NCBI RefSeq assembly: GCF_003855255.1
Contig: NZ_CP034072.1
Coordinates: forward strand, 2,531,806-2,595,805
Direction: 5' to 3'
Length of the DNA stretch: 64,000 bases
Source: Mycolicibacterium nivoides
Lineage (GTDB): Bacteria; Actinomycetota; Actinomycetes; Mycobacteriales; Mycobacteriaceae
In this document: positions 1 to 7,801 of the stretch, piece after piece
Layout: every line of letters begins with the position of its first letter
Numbering within the stretch: the first letter of the stretch is position 1
Notes under the pieces: model-generated
The model's database searches: none
Told to the model about the DNA's origin: nothing
The model's input: the letters and a program-made list of their open reading frames with translations, nothing else
Made by a program: the position numbers and the translations under genes

Positions 1-2
1 GC

Positions 3-824
3 GCGGTGTCCCCGCCCAACAACACCGGCGACGGGCTGCGGATGGCGATGGCACACGGCGCCGACCTGGCCAACATGGGTGAGGCGTGGTGGGTTCCGAT
101 CGTGCAGATCCCCGGTGACACCATCGACGGTCATCCCCGTAGCCGCAGCGTGCGACTGGAACGCACCCGGCCGCGCAGCGTCATCGTCAACCGGGCGGGC
201 AAGCGCTTCCTCAACGAGGCAGGCGAATACAACTCGATGGCGGGCGCCTTCCAGTACCTCGACCCCAAGATCGGCTACGCCAACGACCCGGCCTGGATCG
301 TGTTCGACTCCGTGCACCTGCAGCGCTACGGCTTCCTCGGCGTCGAACCCGGCGACGCGGTGCCGGACTGGTTCTGCGAATCGGCCACCCTCGCCGAACT
401 CGGCGCCAAGACCGGTATCGACGCCCAGGGCCTGGCCCAGACCCTGAACCTGTGGAATGACAATGTCTCCCGCGAGGTCGACCCGGACTTCGGCCGCGGA
501 TCCAGCGCGTACGACGGTTACTGGGGCGACAACTCGGCCGCCACCCCGGCAGGCCAGACGCTCGGGCCCCTCGACACCGCGCCGTTCTACGCGGTTCCCG
601 TCAAGATCGGCGCGATGGGCACCAAAGGCGGCCCGCGCACCGACCGCGACGGCCGGGTCCTGCACGTCAACGGCGCCCCGATCCCCGGCCTGTTCGCCGC
701 GGGCAACGCCATGGGCGGGGTGACGGGCAAGGCCTACGGCGGGGCCGGCGGCACCCTCGGTCCCGCAATGGTGTTCGGTTACCGCAGCGGCTATGCCGCG
801 GCTACGGGCAAGTCGGTGAGCTGA
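3..824 (+). CDS. KstD-like FAD-dependent dehydrogenase, C-terminal part
   Basis: The frame is open from the window edge, so the N-terminus, including the FAD dinucleotide fold, lies outside. About 273 residues remain. The C-terminal motif GGAGGTLGPAMVFGYRSGY and the preceding PIPGLFAAGNAMGGVTGKAY are typical of the 3-ketosteroid delta1-dehydrogenase/fumarate reductase flavoprotein family, where the last helix caps FAD. Family members oxidise or reduce C-C bonds of cyclic ketones or acids. It ends 17 bp before a TetR gene on the same strand and sits at the edge of the acyl-CoA cluster, so it may introduce a ring double bond in the same substrate. The actual substrate is unknown; calling it a steroid enzyme would be over-reading. 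Confidence 0.8.
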   Translation, partial: AVSPPNNTGDGLRMAMAHGADLANMGEAWWVPIVQIPGDTIDGHPRSRSVRLERTRPRSVIVNRAGKRFLNEAGEYNSMAGAFQYLDPKIGYANDPAWIVFDSVHLQRYGFLGVEPGDAVPDWFCESATLAELGAKTGIDAQGLAQTLNLWNDNVSREVDPDFGRGSSAYDGYWGDNSAATPAGQTLGPLDTAPFYAVPVKIGAMGTKGGPRTDRDGRVLHVNGAPIPGLFAAGNAMGGVTGKAYGGAGGTLGPAMVFGYRSGYAAATGKSVS

Positions 825-841
825 TCGGCTACGGTCGAGAC

Positions 842-1399
842 GTGCTCGGGAACCCGCGCAGCGCAGCTCAGACCCGCATTCTCGATGCGGCGCTTGAGCT
901 GATCGCCGAGCACGGGGTCAGCGGCACGTCGTTGCAGATGATCGCCGACGCACTCGGCGTCACGAAAGCCGCTGTCTACCACCAGTTCAAGACCAAGGAA
1001 GCCATCGTCATCGCGCTCACCGAGCGTGAACTCGGCCAGCTCGAGGATGCGCTGGAGGCGGCCGAGGCCGAGGGCTCGCCCACCCGGGCTCGGGAAGTCC
1101 TGCTCACCCGGGTGATCGACATGGCTGTATCGCGTCGACGTGCCGCCAGCACACTGCAGTTCGATCCGGTCGTGGTGCGACTGCTCGCCGAACACGAACC
1201 GTTTCAGCAGTTCATCGACCGGCTCTACTCAGCCATGCTCGGTGACCAGTCCGGCGACGGGGCACGGGTCCATGCGGCGGTGTTGTCCGGCGTGATCAGC
1301 GTCGCGGTGATGCACCCGCTGGTGACCGACCTCGACGATGACACCCTGCGCGCCGAGTTGCTGCAGACTATGCGACGCGTCCTGGCCCTACCCGGCTGA
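842..1399 (+). CDS. TetR-family transcriptional regulator
   Basis: A 185-residue protein with a GTG start. Residues 29-50 form the TetR helix-turn-helix (TSLQMIADALGVTKAAVYHQF), and the rest is a variable alpha-helical ligand-binding domain. It lies 17 bp downstream of the flavoprotein gene on the same strand and its 3' end overlaps the convergent MeaB gene by 12 bp. It is the only regulator gene within the catabolic cluster, so I infer that it may bind the GAGAAT-N3-ATTCTC palindromes at 3469 and 9244. No such palindrome is seen directly before this gene. TetR proteins of this kind usually repress and are released by an acyl-CoA or pathway intermediate. The ligand cannot be predicted. Confidence 0.85.
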   Translation: MLGNPRSAAQTRILDAALELIAEHGVSGTSLQMIADALGVTKAAVYHQFKTKEAIVIALTERELGQLEDALEAAEAEGSPTRAREVLLTRVIDMAVSRRRAASTLQFDPVVVRLLAEHEPFQQFIDRLYSAMLGDQSGDGARVHAAVLSGVISVAVMHPLVTDLDDDTLRAELLQTMRRVLALPG

Positions 1400-2281
1400 A
1401 TCCGCGATCAATTGCGCCGCAGCACTGTACGGATCGGTGGTGCCGTCGGCCACGGCGGCAGCCAACCCGTCCAGCTCACCGTGATTGCGAAGCAAGGTCT
1501 GGGCTAGCGACAGGATCTGGGTCCTGGCCCGCGCGGCGCGGCGCGCCGGGGTGTCGGATCGGTGGTGAGCGTCGATGGCATCGACCAGATCGGCCAGCCC
1601 CTCCCCTTGAGCCGCAACGAGTTTGAGCACCGGAACAGTCGCCTCGGCCCGAAGGTCACGCGCAGTCTGATCGGCACCCTCGCGGTCGGCCTTGTTCACC
1701 ACCACCAGGTCGGCGACCTCCAGCAGTCCGGCCTTGGCGGCCTGCACGGCGTCACCGGCACCGGGGTTGAGGATCACCACGGTCGGGTCGGCGATGGCGG
1801 CGATCTCGATCTCGGACTGCCCTACGCCCACCGTCTCCAGCACGATCAGGTCGTAGGCCAGCGCGGCCAGCAGCCGGATCGCCGCGGGTACCGCGGCAGC
1901 CAGCCCACCCAGATGCCCACGGGTCGCCACCGATCGGATCAGCACATCGGGATCGTTGATGTGGGCGGCCATCCGGATCCGGTCCCCGAGTAACGCACCG
2001 CCGCTGTACGGCGACGACGGATCCACCGCCAGCACCGCGACCCGCAGACCGCGCTCTCGGTAGGCGCCGACGAGCGCGCCGACCGTCGTCGACTTTCCGG
2101 CTCCCGGCGGCCCGGTGACCCCGATGACGCGCGGAGATGCCGGGCCGAGCACCGCGAGAACCTCGTCGCGACGGTCGCTTTCGACCAGGCTCAGCAATCG
2201 CCCGACGGCACGCTGGGACCCGCCGCGCGCCGCGGTGATGAGCTCCTCGATGCTGGGTGGGCTGGTCATCACAGTCGACAT
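1388..2281 (-). CDS. meaB: MeaB/ArgK-type GTPase chaperone for a B12-dependent acyl-CoA mutase
   Basis: A 297-residue G3E-family P-loop GTPase. Visible motifs are the Walker A region GVTGPPGAGKST, the switch segment VDPSSPYSGGALLGDRIRM, ETVGVGQSE, and NKAD for guanine recognition. MeaB proteins gate adenosylcobalamin loading and protect acyl-CoA mutases from inactivation. The ATG overlaps the upstream thiolase stop by one base (TAATG), which indicates translational coupling and excludes a longer in-frame start further upstream. A split acyl-CoA mutase is encoded at 11656-13661, so this is most likely its dedicated chaperone rather than that of the housekeeping methylmalonyl-CoA mutase. The partner assignment is inference; the family assignment is firm. 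Confidence 0.9.
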   Translation of the reverse strand: MSTVMTSPPSIEELITAARGGSQRAVGRLLSLVESDRRDEVLAVLGPASPRVIGVTGPPGAGKSTTVGALVGAYRERGLRVAVLAVDPSSPYSGGALLGDRIRMAAHINDPDVLIRSVATRGHLGGLAAAVPAAIRLLAALAYDLIVLETVGVGQSEIEIAAIADPTVVILNPGAGDAVQAAKAGLLEVADLVVVNKADREGADQTARDLRAEATVPVLKLVAAQGEGLADLVDAIDAHHRSDTPARRAARARTQILSLAQTLLRNHGELDGLAAAVADGTTDPYSAAAQLIADSAG

Positions 2282-3441
2282 TACGGTGCAGGCACCTCGA
2301 TGACCGTCGCCGAGCCCATACCGCCCCCGGCACACATGGCGGCCACGCCGATACCGCCACCGCGCCGGCGCAACTCATGGACCATCGTGGCCAGCATGCG
2401 CGCCCCGGTGGCGGCCACCGGATGGCCCAGCGAGCAACCGCTGCCGCTGACGTTGACGATCTCCGGGTTGATGTCGAGCAGCTTGATAGTGGCCACGCAC
2501 ATCGACGCAAAGGCCTCGTTGATCTCGAACAGATCCACGTCCGACAACGAAAGGCCTGCCCGGCCAAGTGCTTTGGTGATGGCTTCGACGGGGGCCAGCC
2601 CGGTCGAGGCCGGGTCGACGCCCACCGAGGACCAGGACTTGATGGTCGCCAGGGCCGGCAGCCCGAGCTTGTCGCTGGCGATGGTCAGCAGTGCGGCCGC
2701 GTCGTTGGCGCCGCACGCATTTCCCGCGGTGATCGAGAACCCGTCGATCTCTGGATGCAGCGGCTTGAGCGCCGCCAGTTTCTCCAGTGTGGTGTCACGA
2801 CGCGGATGCTCGTCGGTATCGAACAGCCCATGGGGAGTTTGGATGGGGACGATCTCCTCCTTGAACCTGCCCTCGTCGATCGCCGCGACCGCCTTGAGGT
2901 GCGAGCCCAATGCCCACTGGTCCATCTCCTCGCGGCTCACCCCGGCCTTTACCGCGGCGTTCCAACCGACTGTGATCGACATGTCCATATTGGGTGCGTC
3001 CGGCCGGTCGGGATGCGTCGGCGGGAACCAGTTGACCCACTCGGCGTCCTTGGCACTGCTTGTCGCGCGGACGAACCGCGGTGAGGTTGAGGCCGAGTTC
3101 ACCCCGCCGGCCAGGATCAGCCGGTCCATCCCGGCGCGGATGCTGGCGGCCGCACTCTGCACGGCCGCCTGACCGGCCGCGCAGTGCCGATTGATCGACG
3201 CTCCCGGGACCGTCGTGAGACCGGCGGTGATCGCGGCGTGGCGGGCGATGACGCCTCCACCGTAGAGACCTTCGCCCAGGATCACGTCGTCGACTGGGAC
3301 CGTGCCGCGCCCGGCCAGGTCATCGACCGCAGCGCGCACCACATGGTCAGCGAGCGCGTAGGCGTCCGTATCGCGCAACGTGCCCTTCTTCGCTGTGCCG
3401 ATAGGAGTACGCAGCGCGGACACGATGACGGCTTCAGGCAT
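2281..3441 (-). CDS. Thiolase (acetyl-CoA acyltransferase)
   Basis: A 386-residue thiolase. The acyl-accepting Cys87 lies in NRHCAAG, NEAF is present, the catalytic His340 is in SLGHPVAATGA and Cys370 in CAGGG, so the catalytic set is complete. The start MPEAVIVSALRTPIG has an AGGGAG ribosome site, and the alternative upstream extension would run across the divergent promoter. The enzyme should cleave a 3-ketoacyl-CoA, releasing acetyl-CoA or propionyl-CoA. It is the first gene of a two-gene unit with meaB. It faces the SDR at 3521 across a 79-bp promoter that carries a palindromic operator. The chain specificity cannot be read from the sequence. Confidence 0.9.
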   Translation of the reverse strand: MPEAVIVSALRTPIGTAKKGTLRDTDAYALADHVVRAAVDDLAGRGTVPVDDVILGEGLYGGGVIARHAAITAGLTTVPGASINRHCAAGQAAVQSAAASIRAGMDRLILAGGVNSASTSPRFVRATSSAKDAEWVNWFPPTHPDRPDAPNMDMSITVGWNAAVKAGVSREEMDQWALGSHLKAVAAIDEGRFKEEIVPIQTPHGLFDTDEHPRRDTTLEKLAALKPLHPEIDGFSITAGNACGANDAAALLTIASDKLGLPALATIKSWSSVGVDPASTGLAPVEAITKALGRAGLSLSDVDLFEINEAFASMCVATIKLLDINPEIVNVSGSGCSLGHPVAATGARMLATMVHELRRRGGGIGVAAMCAGGGMGSATVIEVPAP

Positions 3442-3468
3442 TGATCTGCTCCCTGGTTCACCCGGTAA

Positions 3469-3483
3469 GAGAATGCTATTCTC
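3469..3483. promoter_or_regulatory. Palindromic operator GAGAATGCTATTCTC in divergent promoter
   Basis: A perfect inverted repeat with 6-bp arms (GAGAAT and ATTCTC) around a 3-bp centre. It lies 28 bp before the thiolase start and 37 bp before the SDR start. The hexamer TATTCT (3477-3482) could serve as a -10 element for the SDR. The same palindrome recurs at 9244. Its role as a repressor site is inference. Confidence 0.7.
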
Positions 3484-3520
3484 GCAGTCAGAGAGTCTCA
3501 GTTGCAAGAAGGGGAACCGT

Positions 3521-4285
3521 ATGCAAATCGCCGGTAGTTCCGCGATCGTCGTCGGCGGTGCGGGTGGCCTGGGTGAGGCGACCGTCCGCCGCCTGCAGGC
3601 GGCGGGAGCCAAGGTGGTCGTCGCGGACCTCGCCGACGAGAAGGGCGCCAGCCTGGAGAAAGAGCTGGGTGTGCGCTATGTGAGCACCGACGCCACCTCC
3701 GAGGAGTCGGTACTCGCTGCCATCGCCGAGGCCGAAGCGCTTGCCCCGCTCCGCATCTCCGTGGACACCCACGGCGGGCCCGCCGCCGGCGGCCGATTGG
3801 TCGGCAAGGACGGGTCCCCGCTGGACCTCGACGGGTTCAAGAAAACCATCGAGTTCTATCTGACCGCGGTGTTCAACGTGATGCGCTTGTCCGCCGCGGC
3901 GATCGCCAAGACCGAACCGCTGGAGGAAGGCGGTCGTGGCGTCATCGTCAACACAGCTTCGATCGCCGGGTTCGAGGGCCAGATCGGCCAGCTGCCGTAC
4001 TCGGCGGCCAAGGGCGGCGTGCTCGGCATGACACTCGTCGCCGCACGCGACCTGTCGCCTCTGGGCATCCGGGTCTGCACCATCGCCCCCGGCACCATCA
4101 ACACACCCGCCTACGGCAAGGCCGCCGATCAGCTCGAGCAGTACTGGGGTCCGCAGGTGCCGTTCCCCAAGCGCATGGGCCGCTCGGTCGAGTACGCCCA
4201 GTTGGCTCAGAGCATCATCGAAAACGACTATCTCAACGGCGAAATCATCCGCCTGGATGGGGCATTGCGCTTCCCGCCCAAGTAA
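3521..4285 (+). CDS. SDR-family 3-hydroxyacyl-CoA dehydrogenase-like protein
   Basis: A 254-residue classical short-chain dehydrogenase. The nucleotide motif GGAGGLG is at residues 12-18, and the catalytic triad is Ser147 (TASIAG), Tyr160 and Lys164 (YSAAK). The sequence most resembles type-2 3-hydroxyacyl-CoA dehydrogenases (HSD17B10-like), which oxidise 3-hydroxyacyl-CoA or hydroxysteroid substrates with NAD+. The ATG is preceded by AAGAAGGGGA, a good ribosome site. A second SDR follows 12 bp downstream in the same unit. With thiolase opposite, it fits the beta-oxidation step before thiolysis. The substrate is unknown. Confidence 0.85.
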   Translation: MQIAGSSAIVVGGAGGLGEATVRRLQAAGAKVVVADLADEKGASLEKELGVRYVSTDATSEESVLAAIAEAEALAPLRISVDTHGGPAAGGRLVGKDGSPLDLDGFKKTIEFYLTAVFNVMRLSAAAIAKTEPLEEGGRGVIVNTASIAGFEGQIGQLPYSAAKGGVLGMTLVAARDLSPLGIRVCTIAPGTINTPAYGKAADQLEQYWGPQVPFPKRMGRSVEYAQLAQSIIENDYLNGEIIRLDGALRFPPK

Positions 4286-4297
4286 TAGTCTTTCGCG

Positions 4298-5038
4298 ATG
4301 AACCTGACCGGAAAGGTCGCCTTCGTCGCCGGTGCCAGCCGCGGCATCGGCGCGACGATCGCTGCCGCACTGGCCGCCGAAGGTGCCGCGGTGGCCGTGG
4401 CCGCGCGCTCCGAACAGCCGGGCAAGCTGCCCGGCACCATCGGCTCGGTGGCGGCGGACATCAACGATGCGGGCGGGCGGGCGATACCGGTCGCCTGTGA
4501 TGTCACCGACGAGGATTCGGTCAACAAGGCTGTCGCCGCGGCGGTTTCGGAGTTCGGCGGTATCGACATCCTGGTCGCCAACGCCGGTGTGCTGTGGCTC
4601 GGCCCGGTCGAGACGACACCGCTCAAACGATGGCAACTGTGCCTGGACGTCAACCTCACCGGAGTGTTCCTGGTGACCAAGGCCGTCATCCCGCACGTTC
4701 GCGAACGCGGCGGCGGTTCGCTCATCGCGATCACCACCACCGGAGTCGACATGGTCGAGCACGGTGCCAACGCCTACTGGGTGTCCAAAGCCGCGGCCGA
4801 ACGTCTCTATCTCGGCCTGGCCGCCGATCTGCGTGATGACAACATCGCGGTCAACTGCCTCAGCCCATCACGCGTGGTATTGACCGAGGGATGGCAGGCC
4901 GGCGGCAGCGGGCTGCAGATCCCGCCGGAGATGGTCGAGCCGCCCGAGGCGATGGGACTCGCGGCGGTACGCCTGGCCGGTCAAGATGCCGGCGGCGTCA
5001 CCGGTACCGTGCAGCGCTCCGAGGCCCTCACCTTCTAG
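4298..5038 (+). CDS. SDR-family oxidoreductase
   Basis: A 246-residue protein with GASRGIG at 12-18, NAG at 95-97 and YWVSK (Tyr160, Lys164). The usual catalytic serine position falls in ITTTGV, so Thr may replace Ser; this should be confirmed by alignment. The LPGTIGSVAADI stretch after the Rossmann turn resembles HSDL2-type SDRs, as in the third SDR at 13929. It forms an operon with the preceding SDR (12-bp gap). A long perfect hairpin immediately downstream probably ends this unit. Likely a second alcohol/ketone step in the same pathway. Confidence 0.8.
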   Translation: MNLTGKVAFVAGASRGIGATIAAALAAEGAAVAVAARSEQPGKLPGTIGSVAADINDAGGRAIPVACDVTDEDSVNKAVAAAVSEFGGIDILVANAGVLWLGPVETTPLKRWQLCLDVNLTGVFLVTKAVIPHVRERGGGSLIAITTTGVDMVEHGANAYWVSKAAAERLYLGLAADLRDDNIAVNCLSPSRVVLTEGWQAGGSGLQIPPEMVEPPEAMGLAAVRLAGQDAGGVTGTVQRSEALTF

Positions 5039-5048
5039 TTGCACCGAG

Positions 5049-5122
5049 TTGCCCCGCGAGCGACCGTGTCTGTACGCCAACACGCCGTAAATTGCGTACA
5101 TTAGCGGTCGCTCGCGGGGCAG
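5049..5122. repeat. Long nested hairpin between convergent genes (terminator or dispersed mycobacterial palindrome)
   Basis: A perfect 16-bp stem, GCCCCGCGAGCGACCG at 5051-5066 with its complement at 5105-5120, extendable by one A-T and one G-T pair. An inner 7-bp stem TGTACGC/GCGTACA (5071-5077 and 5094-5100) sits inside. It lies between the SDR stop and the convergent crotonase stop. No U-tract follows, so it may act as a structural barrier or bidirectional terminator. Similar hairpins with CGTGTCTGTACG cores recur between mycobacterial genes in my memory. Confidence 0.65.
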
Positions 5123-5126
5123 AACA

Positions 5127-5891
5127 TCAGTTCTTGGCGATCAGGCCGTCCACGATCCGATTGAAATCGGCAGTGCCGAACGAGACGTACTCGGCGAGGT
5201 TGGCGTAGTCCAGCGACGCCATCACCTGTTGCTCCAGCTGGATGTTCATCAACCGCTTGGTGGCTTCGACCGCCTGCTTGGGCAGATCGATCAGCTTCTT
5301 CGCACACGCGATCGCCTCGGCCAGCGGGTCCTCGACCACATGATTGGCCAATCCCAGTTCGACTGCCCGCTGAGCCTTGATCCGCACGCCGGTGAGCGCA
5401 AACTCCTTGGCCTGCAACAGGCTGATCTGCGAACCCCACACCAGCGGGCCACCGTCGGCGGCGACCAGCCCGATCTGTACGTGCGGATCGGCGAAGTGTG
5501 CGTTCTCGGCCATGTAGACGACGTCCGACAGCGCGGCCAGGCTGCAGCCCAGCCCGACGGCCGGGCCGTTCACCGCGGCGACGACCGGGATGCGGCAGCG
5601 CACCATGCCGATGACGAGGTCGCGTCCGTGCTTGATCGTCTTCTGGCGCAAGGCTTCATCACGCCGCAACTCGTCGAGATAGTTGAAGTCGCCGCCCGCG
5701 GAGAACGCCCGGCCGGCACCGGTGATCACCGCGGCACGCGCGTCGGCGTCCTCGTTGAGCGCCTCCCACAACCGCGCGAGCCCGACGTGCAAGTTGTCGT
5801 TGACCGCATTGAGCGCATCGGGGCGGTTCAGCGTGATGATGCGCAGCGCGCCGTCGGCCCGCACATCGATTTCGTCTGGCATTCCGTACAT
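5127..5891 (-). CDS. Crotonase-superfamily protein lacking both hydratase glutamates
   Basis: A 254-residue enoyl-CoA hydratase/isomerase fold protein. The oxyanion-hole segments AFSAGGDF and NGPAVGLGCSLA are present, so CoA-thioester binding is likely. Against rat crotonase, Glu144 (GGCELA) aligns with Ser (GCSLA) and Glu164 (QPEI) with His (DPHV). Classical hydration is therefore doubtful; isomerase, hydrolase or C-C lyase chemistry is possible. It is the last gene of the ligase, FadE-beta, FadE-alpha, crotonase unit. The start chosen lies 4 bp after the FadE stop and has GGGAG upstream; an ATG three codons later (5882) is also possible. Confidence 0.8.
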   Translation of the reverse strand: MYGMPDEIDVRADGALRIITLNRPDALNAVNDNLHVGLARLWEALNEDADARAAVITGAGRAFSAGGDFNYLDELRRDEALRQKTIKHGRDLVIGMVRCRIPVVAAVNGPAVGLGCSLAALSDVVYMAENAHFADPHVQIGLVAADGGPLVWGSQISLLQAKEFALTGVRIKAQRAVELGLANHVVEDPLAEAIACAKKLIDLPKQAVEATKRLMNIQLEQQVMASLDYANLAEYVSFGTADFNRIVDGLIAKN

Positions 5892-5895
5892 GTAT

Positions 5896-6984
5896 CTAGA
5901 CTCCCAGCCCGAGGATTCGTGACGCGATGATGTTCTTCTGGATCTGCGATGTGCCACCCATGACGCTCTGGGCGCGGCTGTAGAGATACGCGCTCAGCAG
6001 CTCGGGATCGCTGGTACCGGTCACCGCCAGCGCGGCATGCCCGACGGATTGCTCGACCCAGGTCATCAGCAGCTTGTCCAACGAGCCCTCCGGGCCGTGC
6101 TTGAGCCCGTCGAGTTGTTCGGACAGCCGCCGTCGCACATGCAGCCGCAGCATCTCGGCCTGCACACCCGCCCACGCGAGGTCTTCGGGCACCTTCCCAT
6201 CGACCCGAGAGGCCATCTCGCGCACCAGCTTTCCGTAGCGCGCCGAATAGCCGAGGGTGGACGGTTCACGCTCATGGCTGACCACCGTCATGGCAAGGCG
6301 CCAACCGTCGCCCGGCTCGCCCACCATGTTCGAGGCCGGCACCACCGCACCGTCGAACGCCACCTGACCGAACTCCGTGGTGACACCGTTGATCATCTGC
6401 AACGGCCGCTGCTCGATGCCGTCCTGGTGCATCGACACGATGAATGCCGAAATGCCCTTGTGCCGGGCCACATTCTTGTCGGTGCGGGCCAGCACCAGGC
6501 ACCAGTCGGCCACATCGGAGTAGCTGGTCCAGATCTTGTGCCCGTTGATGATGTAGTTGTCGCCGTCGCGCGTCGCCGTCGTGGTCAGCGAGGCGAGATC
6601 CGAGCCGGCGCCGGGCTCCGAAAAGCCCTGGCACCAACGCTCGGTGCCATTGATCATCCCCGGCAGGAACCGCTGCTGCAGCTCCTTGCTGCCGTGATGA
6701 CCCAGGCCGACCACCAGATAGCCGAGGCTGGGCCGCGGCGGCGCACCGGCGCGGGCCAGCTCCTCGTCGACGATGACGTCGTAGACCGGCGGCAGGTCCT
6801 GCCCGCCGAACTCCTCAGGCCAGGATGTACCGAAAAACCCTGCGGCATAGAGGGCCTGATGCCACTCCCCCATCCGGGCCCAGTAATCGTCGCCGGAGGC
6901 CTTGAAGGACGCGGCGTTGTCGGCCAGCCAGGTCCTCAGGCGGTCCCGGAAGGCGGCTTCCTCAGGTGAATCACGAAAGTCCAA
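5896..6984 (-). CDS. Acyl-CoA dehydrogenase, catalytic-type (alpha) chain
   Basis: A 362-residue acyl-CoA dehydrogenase with the FAD-contacting segment QGFSEPGAGSDLA (about 119-131) and the C-terminal GGTSQIQKNI. The usual catalytic Glu just before the GTS motif is replaced by Gly. Glu238 or Glu240 in the helix SHERE may act as base, as in isovaleryl-CoA and FadE-type heteromeric enzymes. The TTG start is supported by GGAGGT about 8 bp upstream and overlaps the preceding gene by 14 bp. With the shorter neighbour it should form an alpha2beta2 dehydrogenase, an arrangement known from steroid side-chain and ring catabolism in actinobacteria. Confidence 0.85.
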   Translation of the reverse strand: MDFRDSPEEAAFRDRLRTWLADNAASFKASGDDYWARMGEWHQALYAAGFFGTSWPEEFGGQDLPPVYDVIVDEELARAGAPPRPSLGYLVVGLGHHGSKELQQRFLPGMINGTERWCQGFSEPGAGSDLASLTTTATRDGDNYIINGHKIWTSYSDVADWCLVLARTDKNVARHKGISAFIVSMHQDGIEQRPLQMINGVTTEFGQVAFDGAVVPASNMVGEPGDGWRLAMTVVSHEREPSTLGYSARYGKLVREMASRVDGKVPEDLAWAGVQAEMLRLHVRRRLSEQLDGLKHGPEGSLDKLLMTWVEQSVGHAALAVTGTSDPELLSAYLYSRAQSVMGGTSQIQKNIIASRILGLGV

Positions 6985-7801
6985 GATCAGTGACCTCCAA
7001 GTCCTCTAGCTTGACGGGCCACAGCTCGGTGGCCACCAGAACCCGGCGCAGATACACATGCGCCAGGCATTCCCAGGTGTTTCCGATTCCGCCGTGCACC
7101 TGGATCGCGGTCTCGCAGACGGTGCGCGCGGCGCGGGCGCAGTAGACCTTGGCGATCTTTCCTGCCCGGACAGCTTCCTCGGCCGGCAGCTCGTCGACGG
7201 CCCATGCCGCGTGCCGCAGCACGCTGATCGATCCCTCGATCAGGGCGAGCCCCTCGGCCAGCAGGTGCGCGACAGCCTGGTACGACCCGATCGTCGAGCC
7301 GTACTGCTCACGGACTTTCGCGTAGTCGACGGCCAGCGCGTGCGCCCCGCGGGCGGCACCGACCAGGTCGGCGCTGGTGGCGGTCAGCGCGAGCGCCTGC
7401 CAGCGCAGGGCGTCCTCGCCCGACAGCTCACCGAGCTCGGCGGGCGACTCGACCGCGCCCACCGTGCTGCGGGTCAGATCCACACCGGCAGTGGCGGCTT
7501 CGTCGGCGCCGACCTTCACCTCTCGATCGAGCCGACAGGCGAGATCGTCGGCGAGCACCGGCCCGAGGAACGGCACGTCGACCAGACCGCGTCCGAACTC
7601 CTCGGCGATGATCGCCACTTCCACGCCGGACGCACCGTCGGAACGCAGCGTGCGCCACTCGGTTGCGGCGACCGTGCTCTCCAACCGGGCGATCCGGCCC
7701 TCATCCGACAGCTCTCCGACCGCATCCGGTCCGAGATCGTCGGCCAGTTTCGCTGCGGCCTCTCGCAGCTGCTGCTGTTCAGACGTCAGACGAACGTCCA
7801 T
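6971..7801 (-). CDS. Acyl-CoA dehydrogenase, short (beta) chain
   Basis: A 276-residue acyl-CoA dehydrogenase-family protein, about 100 residues shorter than a full enzyme. It retains the C-terminal VHGGIGNTWE segment and Arg-rich helix (YLRRVLVATELW) but has a reduced middle domain. Such short chains pair with a full-length FadE in heterotetramers that hold only two FAD. The gene overlaps the ligase before it by 23 bp and the alpha chain after it by 14 bp, consistent with equal production of both subunits. The substrate is probably a cyclic or bulky acyl-CoA, by analogy with other alpha2beta2 enzymes; this is inference. Confidence 0.8.
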   Translation of the reverse strand: MDVRLTSEQQQLREAAAKLADDLGPDAVGELSDEGRIARLESTVAATEWRTLRSDGASGVEVAIIAEEFGRGLVDVPFLGPVLADDLACRLDREVKVGADEAATAGVDLTRSTVGAVESPAELGELSGEDALRWQALALTATSADLVGAARGAHALAVDYAKVREQYGSTIGSYQAVAHLLAEGLALIEGSISVLRHAAWAVDELPAEEAVRAGKIAKVYCARAARTVCETAIQVHGGIGNTWECLAHVYLRRVLVATELWPVKLEDLEVTDLGLS

